Notes under the pieces: generated by a model
What the model was told of the DNA's origin: nothing
What the model saw: the letters and a program-made list of their open reading frames with translations, nothing else
Databases searched by the model: none
DNA from: GWA2-46-15 sp964551525
GTDB lineage: Bacteria; Patescibacteriota; Minisyncoccia; Minisyncoccales; GWA2-46-15
DNA: 64,000 bases
NCBI GenBank assembly: GCA_964551525.1
Contig: CAZKCH010000001.1
Location: forward strand, 1-64,000
Reading direction: 5' to 3'
Shown: piece after piece, positions 58,212 to 64,000 of the stretch
Position numbering within the stretch: the first letter of the stretch is position 1
Layout of the letters: every line of letters starts with the position of its first letter
Translations under genes and position numbers: made by a program

Positions 58212-59792
58212 ATGTCAGCCGAAGCCCTTTTACCGGTTCTAATCATTCTTTGGTCGGTCCAGGCGGCGAAATCCGTTCTTTTTTGGCTTTATTTATGGCA
58301 GCTTAAAGAATACCACACGGGCCGTTTTCTTGATCACTTCCGCACTGACAAGGGCAAAAAGATTATTTTCAACCTTTTCCGATTGATTAAGATTCCGGTC
58401 TTACTTTCCGCCATAATTTTACCGATCTTTTGGCCCTTGTTTTTGATCTACGCTTTAGAAACGATTTTCTTCTTTGCCAAGAAAGAAGTGAAAATGCCGG
58501 TTTTCACTGCCAAAATCGTGTTTTTATTGGTAGCGAATTTGGCTGTTTTGCCTCTCGTTGCCAGCCAATTCAATGTCTGGCTTTCAAATCGCACCCCTCT
58601 GGCCTTATTAATTACTGATATTCTTCTACCGATTATTGTTTCAATCATAATCTTGGCTCTCCAGCCATTAGCGGTTATGTTCCGCTGTCAAATCATTAAC
58701 AAAGCCAAGGCGAAAAGGGCGCGCTTTAAGGGACTGAAAACCATTGGCATTACCGGCAGTTATGGCAAGACCTCAACTAAAGAAATCTTGAAAATAATCC
58801 TGGAACAAAGGTTTAATGTTTTGGCCACCAAGGAAAATCAGAACTCGGAAATCGGCATTGCCAAATGCGTTTTAAATCAATTGAAGGCAAGCCATCAAAT
58901 TTTCATCTGTGAAATGGGCGCTTATGATAAAGGGAAAATAAAAGAAGTGGCCCGTATTGCCAAACCGGAAATCGGCATTGTCACCGGCATTAATGAACAG
59001 CATTTGGCGCTTTTCGGCTCCATGGCCAACCTTATTTCCGCTGAAGGAGGATTAGAGCTTAGTGAAAATTTGCCCCAAAACGGAGTATTAATTTTAAACG
59101 GCAACAACGAAATAATACTAAATACTAAATACCAGACACTAAATACTAAATACTGTTCAACTAAAGAAAAATTAGATTTGTGGGCAGAAGACATCAGAGT
59201 AGAGAAAGACTTGCTTTTCTTCAAGGTTTGCAGTAAAGCGGGGGAGAGTGCTGATTTTAAAATCAATTTAATCGGCAGGCATAATATAGAAAATGTTTTA
59301 TTGGCTGTTGCTGCTGCCAATGAATTAGGCATGTCTTTAGTGGAAATCGCCGCGGCCTGCGGAAAAATCACGCCCCGGCAAGGCGCCATGCAACTTGTGC
59401 TTGGCCGGGCCAAGCACGAAACCGATGTGCTTGATTCAAGTTATTCTGCTAATCCGGATGGCGTTTTGACTGCTTTAGAACACTTAAAACTATGGCCGGG
59501 AAACAAAATCATTGTTATGCCTTGCTTGATCGAGCTCGGGCCGACGGCCAAAGAAATTCACCAAAAAATCGGTAGAAAGATCGGCGAAATCTGCGATCTG
59601 TCTGTCATTACCACCAAGGACTGGTTTGAGGAAATAAAAACCGCCGCGTTAAACGCGGGGATGAAACCGGAAAACATTATTTTTTCCGAAAACCGCAAAA
59701 AAATTATTGAAAAAATAAAACCATTTTACCAGGCGGAAAGCGTTGTTCTTTTGGAGGGCAGGGGACCGATTAAACCAAGTGATTTATTTTAA
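58212..59792 (+). CDS. murF: MurF-type ligase with N-terminal membrane domain
   Basis: 526 residues from the ATG after the hydrolase stop (a longer frame starts within that gene). The first 165 residues contain about five hydrophobic helices, absent from E. coli MurF. The ligase follows: GSYGKTSTKE (Lys186), CEMGAYDKGKI, INEQHLALFGS and NIENVLLAVAAANELG, then LDSSYSANPDGV. It adds D-Ala-D-Ala to the UDP-MurNAc peptide. Residues ILNTKYQTLNTKYCST are encoded by an AATACTAA-type repeat, also seen in murC. Confidence 0.9.
   Translation: MSAEALLPVLIILWSVQAAKSVLFWLYLWQLKEYHTGRFLDHFRTDKGKKIIFNLFRLIKIPVLLSAIILPIFWPLFLIYALETIFFFAKKEVKMPVFTAKIVFLLVANLAVLPLVASQFNVWLSNRTPLALLITDILLPIIVSIIILALQPLAVMFRCQIINKAKAKRARFKGLKTIGITGSYGKTSTKEILKIILEQRFNVLATKENQNSEIGIAKCVLNQLKASHQIFICEMGAYDKGKIKEVARIAKPEIGIVTGINEQHLALFGSMANLISAEGGLELSENLPQNGVLILNGNNEIILNTKYQTLNTKYCSTKEKLDLWAEDIRVEKDLLFFKVCSKAGESADFKINLIGRHNIENVLLAVAAANELGMSLVEIAAACGKITPRQGAMQLVLGRAKHETDVLDSSYSANPDGVLTALEHLKLWPGNKIIVMPCLIELGPTAKEIHQKIGRKIGEICDLSVITTKDWFEEIKTAALNAGMKPENIIFSENRKKIIEKIKPFYQAESVVLLEGRGPIKPSDLF
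59111..59154. repeat. AATACTAA repeat within murF
   Basis: Repeated AATACTAAATACCAGACACT-like units, in frame within murF, like the tract in murC near 6331-6366. Confidence 0.7.
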
Positions 59793-59794
59793 AC

Positions 59795-61108
59795 ATGTTG
59801 TCTAAATTTTGCCGAAAACCGATTTTCACCTCGCTTTCGCCCAATACCGAAAAGGACGACATCGCCTTAGCATTTAAACTAATTTCCCAGCCACGGAAAT
59901 GGATCAATGACGAAAAACCCACGATCGTAGAAAATCCGTCGTTGATGTTAGAGAATAAATTTAAGGAATACTTATCAGTAAAACACGCCTGTGCCTTCAA
60001 CTCTGGCCGGACGGCCTTCTTGGCAATTCTGAAGTGTTTGAATTTTGAGCCCAATAGTGAGGTTTTAATTCAGGGATTTACCTGTAACGCCGTGGTCAAT
60101 CCGATTTTAGCCGCTGGCCTGAAACCGGTTTTTGTTGATATTGATGAAAACACGCTCAATATCAGCCCGCTCGACTTGGAAAAGAAACTGACTGATAAAA
60201 GCCGCGCTGTTATTATCCAACACACCTTCGGTCTGCCTGCCGACATAGAAAAAATCCAGGAGATTTGCCAGAAATATAATTTAATTTTGATAGAGGATTG
60301 CGCTCACTCGCTTGGTGCCCTTCACGCCTACGGCGCTCAGGGCAAGCTGCTCGACACATTCGGCCAAGCCGCCTTCTTTAGTTTTGGCCGCGACAAAGTT
60401 ATTTCTTCTGTCAGCGGCGGCATGGCTGTTACCAACGACGATCAACTAGCGCAAAAATTAAAAGAGTTTCAAGATAATTTGCCCGAACCCTCTTGTTGCT
60501 GGATTTTTCAACAATTATTGCATCCGATCTTAACTAATTTTCTAGTCATGCCTTTATATAATTTCTGCTGTCTGGGCAAATGGACTTTGATATGCCTTCA
60601 AAAAATCGGCCTGCTCTCTAAGGCGGTTTCTAATCAGGAAAAACAAGGAAAATTGCCGAGAAATTTTGCCCGAAAAATGCCTGCGGTTTTGGCAATAATA
60701 ACTCTGCGCCAGATGGAAAAACTGAAAAAATTTATCAGCCACCAGCGCCAGATCGCCAAACTTTACGATCAAAACCTGGCCGGTCTTGATTTAACGCTGC
60801 CGTCAAACACGAATAACCGGATTTATCTACGCTATCCGCTTTTGCTCAAAAACATTGATACCGATAAGATATTAGATAAGGCGCGCAAAGAAAAAATCTT
60901 CCTTGATGATGGCTGGCGTAAAGCCGTGATTGTGCCGCCGGACACAAATCAGGAAAAAATGGGCTATCAAGCAGGGGATTGCCCGATCGCGGAAAAAGTC
61001 GCCAGAAATATCATCAATTTACCGACCCACATCAACATTTCCGAGCAAAAAGCCCAAAGAATCATCAATTTCCTCAAGAATAAGCTCGCAGAGACCCGTT
61101 CTCTGTAA
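59795..61108 (+). CDS. DegT/DnrJ/EryC1/StrS-family aminotransferase
   Basis: 437 residues of the PLP-dependent sugar aminotransferase family: NSGRTAFLAILKCL, QGFTCNAVVNPIL, LIEDCAHSLGA and the PLP Lys in FSFGRDKVISSVSGGM. Makes amino sugars for surface glycans. The last residues KLAETRSL and the stop codon are written by a REP-like palindrome, so the natural C-terminus may have been replaced. The next gene, a FemAB protein, points to cell-surface assembly. Confidence 0.88.
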   Translation: MLSKFCRKPIFTSLSPNTEKDDIALAFKLISQPRKWINDEKPTIVENPSLMLENKFKEYLSVKHACAFNSGRTAFLAILKCLNFEPNSEVLIQGFTCNAVVNPILAAGLKPVFVDIDENTLNISPLDLEKKLTDKSRAVIIQHTFGLPADIEKIQEICQKYNLILIEDCAHSLGALHAYGAQGKLLDTFGQAAFFSFGRDKVISSVSGGMAVTNDDQLAQKLKEFQDNLPEPSCCWIFQQLLHPILTNFLVMPLYNFCCLGKWTLICLQKIGLLSKAVSNQEKQGKLPRNFARKMPAVLAIITLRQMEKLKKFISHQRQIAKLYDQNLAGLDLTLPSNTNNRIYLRYPLLLKNIDTDKILDKARKEKIFLDDGWRKAVIVPPDTNQEKMGYQAGDCPIAEKVARNIINLPTHINISEQKAQRIINFLKNKLAETRSL

Positions 61109-61142
61109 AATTAAGCAGAACCCTACAGAGACCCGTTCTCTG
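61083..61142. repeat. REP-like direct pair (RAYT-associated family)
   Basis: Two direct copies of CAGAGACCCGTTCTCTG (61089-61105 and 61126-61142), the first preceded by AATAAGCTCG exactly as beside the RAYT gene 44 kb away. The first copy supplies the 3' end of the aminotransferase gene. Confidence 0.9.
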
Positions 61143-61150
61143 TAAATTAT

Positions 61151-62194
61151 ATGGAAATTAGAGAAATACGAGACAAAGAAATATGGGAGGATTTTCTCGG
61201 ACAATGCCAAGAAAAAACGTTTTTGCAATCCTGGAATTGGAGCGAGTTCCAGCAGAAAATGGGCCACCAGATCTGGCGCTTCGGTATTTTTGACAATGAG
61301 GAATTAATAATGATTGCCTTGGTTTCTAAAATCACGGCCAAGCGGGGAACCTTTTTGTTGATACAGCACGGCCCCGCCTTCGTCCCGCTCTGCGGGACTA
61401 CGGCGGGCAAGCCCGTTATAGCGATAGAAACGCTTATTAATAGACTAAAAGAAATTGCTAAACAAGAAAAGGCGGTTTTTGTCAGAATAAGCCCCTTATG
61501 GGAAAATAACCAAGAAAATCAAGACCTTTTGAAAGAATCTGGCTTGAGAGAAGCGCCCATGCACGCCAATGCCTATGAAGCCACTTGGCAACTGGATCTC
61601 CAACCGGCCGAAACCGAACTTCTAGCGCAAATGAGAAAGACCACGCGTTATTTAATCCGCCAAGCGCAGAAAAATCAGGATATCGTCGTCGAAAAAAGCC
61701 AGGACCTAAAAGACATTGAGGCCTACCAAGCGCTCAATAAACAAACTGCCAAAAGGCAAAAATTCACGCCTTTTTCCTCTGAACACATTAAAAACGAATA
61801 CGAAATATTTCTTAAAGATAACCAAGCTACTCTGTTTTTCGGCAAATATAAGGGTGAAATTATCTGCGGCGCTTTGATTATTTTCTGGTCCGGCATTGGC
61901 TTTTACCATCAGGCCGCCTCATCGGGTGAACAAACAAAACTGCCGATCCCATATTTAGTACAATGGGAAGCAATCAAAGAAGCAAAAAACCGGGGCTGCC
62001 GGCTTTATGATTTCTGGGGCTATACTGACCCGCAAAAATATCCGAAACATCCTTGGGCCGGCCCGACTTTATTCAAAATGGGCTTTGGCGGCCAGGCCAA
62101 AGAATACGTCAAAACCCAGGATTTGGTCTTTTCGCCCCAATATTGGTTAACCTATATTTTTGAAAAGGCGCGGAAATTAAAAAGAGGATTTTAA
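61151..62194 (+). CDS. FemAB-family aminoacyltransferase
   Basis: 347 residues of the FemX/FmhB/MurM fold: LQSWNWSEFQQKMGH, QMRKTTRYLIRQAQKN, ALIIFWSGIGFYHQAASS and LYDFWGYTDPQ, LFKMGFGGQAKEY near the end. Such enzymes add amino acids from aminoacyl-tRNA to the peptidoglycan stem. A palindromic repeat codes for part of the segment FVPLCGTTAGKP. The start follows the REP-like pair by 8 bases; FtsQ begins 1 base after the stop. Confidence 0.9.
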   Translation: MEIREIRDKEIWEDFLGQCQEKTFLQSWNWSEFQQKMGHQIWRFGIFDNEELIMIALVSKITAKRGTFLLIQHGPAFVPLCGTTAGKPVIAIETLINRLKEIAKQEKAVFVRISPLWENNQENQDLLKESGLREAPMHANAYEATWQLDLQPAETELLAQMRKTTRYLIRQAQKNQDIVVEKSQDLKDIEAYQALNKQTAKRQKFTPFSSEHIKNEYEIFLKDNQATLFFGKYKGEIICGALIIFWSGIGFYHQAASSGEQTKLPIPYLVQWEAIKEAKNRGCRLYDFWGYTDPQKYPKHPWAGPTLFKMGFGGQAKEYVKTQDLVFSPQYWLTYIFEKARKLKRGF

Positions 62195-62195
62195 A

Positions 62196-63002
62196 ATGAA
62201 ATTCCGGAAATACCGCTTAAAAAAGAAAAAAACAATTATTAAAAGCCGGATTTTTTGGCCGGCATTATTGGCTTTGACGGCAATGAGCGGTTTATTCTAT
62301 TTGATCGTGCTGGCGCCTTTTTTCCAGATTAAGGACATTTTTGTTTCCGGCCAGGAAAGGATTCTCACCGAAGAGATTAAAGACCCGGCCTGGCAAATGA
62401 TTAACCGGAAAGTCTTGTTTTTCAACAGTAAAAGCATTTTCTTGGCTAGGACAAAAACGCTAAAAACCATGCTTTTGAAAAGCGTTCCTACTATTAAAGA
62501 AATAAAAATCGAACGGCTTTGGCCCAACCTGCTCAGCATTGAGATTAAAGAAAGGCAGATGGTCGGCTCTTGGAAAAATAATGACAGTTATGATTCTTTC
62601 CGTTTTGATGAAACCGGAATTGCCTTTGCCTTTGATAGTTTCTTGATGCCGAATGATTTAAGGATTGTCTCTAAGCAATCTTCTCAGGCCGCCGATGAAA
62701 CCGCTTTGGGGAAAAAAGTGATTGAAGAAAAAACTCTCAATCAAATCCGCAATATCAAAAAAACCGTAGCGGAAAAAACAGGGATTTTAATGTATGATTT
62801 TGTCCTTTTTGAACAAGAGGGCCGATTAAACGCGGAAACGCTCAAAGAGAGCTGGTCGGCCTACTTTGACCTTAATGGCGACCTTAACTGGCAGATACTG
62901 GAGTTGGAATTGGTTTTGGAAAAAAGCTTGCCTTTGGAAAAAAGAAAAGGGTTGGAATACATTGATCTCCGTTTCAGCAAAGTGGCTTATAAATACAAGT
63001 AA
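62196..63002 (+). CDS. ftsQ: FtsQ/DivIB-like cell-division protein
   Basis: 268 residues: a basic cytosolic N-terminus, one membrane helix (about 23-46), then a POTRA-like domain starting FFQIKDIFVSGQERILTEEI and KSVPTIKEIKIERLWPNLLSIEIKER, as in FtsQ. The C-terminal part is divergent. Neighbouring cell-wall genes support the call. The NagZ gene starts directly after the stop. Confidence 0.82.
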   Translation: MKFRKYRLKKKKTIIKSRIFWPALLALTAMSGLFYLIVLAPFFQIKDIFVSGQERILTEEIKDPAWQMINRKVLFFNSKSIFLARTKTLKTMLLKSVPTIKEIKIERLWPNLLSIEIKERQMVGSWKNNDSYDSFRFDETGIAFAFDSFLMPNDLRIVSKQSSQAADETALGKKVIEEKTLNQIRNIKKTVAEKTGILMYDFVLFEQEGRLNAETLKESWSAYFDLNGDLNWQILELELVLEKSLPLEKRKGLEYIDLRFSKVAYKYK

Positions 63003-64000
63003 ATGGCAGCGATGAGAAACTGGCTAATTTTTTTATTAACCGCCGCTCTTGCGGCGGGAGTTGTGATTTACGCCGGCAGCCAGCCCATGCCCGAACAGAA
63101 AAACGCGCTCATCGCTCCTCTTACCGATGCGGCGCTGAAAAAAATGATTGGGCAAATGATTATTATGGGCTTTCGCGGCACCGAAGCCAGTTCTGAATCA
63201 GGCACAGGCGAAGCGATCAAGGACTTAAATCTTGGCGGCGTGGTTTTGAGCGACTATGACGTGCCTTCGCAAAGTTTTCCTCGGAATATTATCAATCCCG
63301 AACAGACAAAAAAACTCATTTCTGAATTAAAAACGCTTTCACCTTCTTTGTTCGTTGCCGTAGATGTTGAGGGCGGCCAGATTAACCGCTTAAAGCCCGC
63401 TTACGGCTTTAGCCAAATCTTATCCGCTGAAAAAATGGCCCAAGACGCTACTTTGGCCCTCACGAATCAAGAAGCGGAAAAAATCAGCCAAGAACTTCAG
63501 CAAGCCGGTTTTAATATGGACTTTGCGCCCGTGGTTGATTTAAATCTAAACCCGAAAAATCCGATTATCGGCAAGCTGGAACGTTCGTTTTCCAATAATG
63601 CTCAAATGGTCACGGCTAATGCAACGGTTTTTATAGAAAAACTTCATTCTTATAAACTAATTAGCGTGGCCAAACATTTCCCCGGCCATGGCAGTTCATT
63701 TACTGATAGTCATCAGGGCTTGGTTGATATCACCGATACTTTTCAAGAAAGCGAATTGATCCCTTATTTTGAATTACAAAAACAGGGCTTGCTCGAAGCG
63801 GTCATGGTCGGCCACCTGATTAACCGAAACATTGATGAAGAATTGCCGGCAAGCTTGTCTGAAAAGTTTTTACAAGGAATTTTGCGAAAACAAATCGGCT
63901 TCGAGGGCGTGATTATTTCAGATGATATACAAATGGGCGCGATTATCAACGAATATGGCTTTGAGGAATCCTTAATCAAAGCCATCAACGCTGGTTGTAA
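63003..64000 (+). CDS. Glycoside hydrolase family 3, NagZ-like beta-N-acetylhexosaminidase (partial)
   Basis: At least 332 residues, cut off by the window end. A signal or anchor helix (about 6-22; an internal ATG gives MRNWLIF) precedes a GH3 domain: FVAVDVEGGQINRLKP, MDFAPVVDLN, AKHFPGHGSSFTDSHQGL with the catalytic His, and VIISDDIQMGAI with the Asp nucleophile. Releases GlcNAc from cell-wall fragments. The membrane segment suggests an extracytoplasmic enzyme, unlike cytosolic NagZ of E. coli. Confidence 0.9.
   Translation, partial: MAAMRNWLIFLLTAALAAGVVIYAGSQPMPEQKNALIAPLTDAALKKMIGQMIIMGFRGTEASSESGTGEAIKDLNLGGVVLSDYDVPSQSFPRNIINPEQTKKLISELKTLSPSLFVAVDVEGGQINRLKPAYGFSQILSAEKMAQDATLALTNQEAEKISQELQQAGFNMDFAPVVDLNLNPKNPIIGKLERSFSNNAQMVTANATVFIEKLHSYKLISVAKHFPGHGSSFTDSHQGLVDITDTFQESELIPYFELQKQGLLEAVMVGHLINRNIDEELPASLSEKFLQGILRKQIGFEGVIISDDIQMGAIINEYGFEESLIKAINAGC

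Noticed and set aside
60333..60366. GCTCAGGGCAAGCTGCTCGA in the DegT gene as a dispersed repeat
   Set aside because: It codes for the conserved GKLLDTFGQ segment of the family; the resemblance to intergenic CTCAGG motifs is probably chance.

Overview
The window looks like a piece of a reduced Candidate Phyla Radiation (Patescibacteria, probably Parcubacteria-like) chromosome. The signs are rRNA genes carrying group I introns with LAGLIDADG endonucleases, an archaeal-type TyrRS with an archaeal-like tRNA-Tyr, short tightly packed genes, many dispersed palindromes inside and between genes, and a standard code with TGA as stop. No phage or plasmid backbone and no CRISPR array is visible.

Layout. 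0-4.3 kb (minus strand): MBOAT acyltransferase, SGNH hydrolase, a small hypothetical, fmt and efp. 4.3-11.2 kb: thpR, murC, a methyltransferase, a PaaK-like adenylate-forming enzyme and a 7TM-GAF histidine kinase. 11.2-21.9 kb: carbon and redox metabolism (gpmA-like mutase, thioredoxin-fold protein, glutaredoxin, gap, acs, PEP synthase, PfkB kinase, class I aldolase, ferredoxin), interrupted by a RAYT transposase flanked by its REP-like palindromes. 21.9-27.6 kb: rplY, a lytic transglycosylase, prfA, rpmE, rpsB, tsf, then tRNA-Thr and a tRNA-like ruin. 28.6-32.3 kb: 16S rRNA with two introns. 32.3-36.3 kb: two membrane glycosyltransferase-type genes and ybaK. 36.3-37.0 kb: tRNA-Ile, tRNA-Ala, a GIY-YIG gene and tRNA-Tyr. 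37-44.7 kb: an accessory island of single-gene units (a foreign GC-rich membrane protein, HigBA, NYN nuclease, 2H phosphoesterase, zinc ribbon, HAD, nucleotidyltransferase), then tyrS and an MscS-related channel. 44.7-49.8 kb: 23S rRNA with two introns, and 5S. 49.8-64 kb: mreC-mreD-PBP2-greA, lysS, HD proteins, serS, murF, DegT aminotransferase, FemAB, FtsQ and a truncated GH3 NagZ: cell-wall synthesis and division.

The ancestral order 16S - tRNA-Ile - tRNA-Ala - 23S - 5S survives, but about 13 kb of genes separate 16S from 23S.

The most striking signals concern translation and its control. (1) The 16S 3' end has no CCUCC anti-Shine-Dalgarno. It reads GGATCATTA, the sequence that ends eukaryotic 18S rRNA. 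(2) Several genes have TATAAT exactly 6 nt before ATG, the geometry of leaderless mRNAs, and the starts inspected lack Shine-Dalgarno sequences. The one strong Shine-Dalgarno belongs to a GC-rich gene that looks foreign. (3) The 16S and 23S genes each have a leader with a promoter, a mini-ORF, and a hairpin that could act as a terminator, where the mini-ORF covers the competing antiterminator strand. This suggests ribosome-sensed attenuation of rRNA synthesis, which I infer and cannot prove. (4) Small palindromes sit in frame within murC, pfkB and tyrS, resembling the palindromic elements of Rickettsia.
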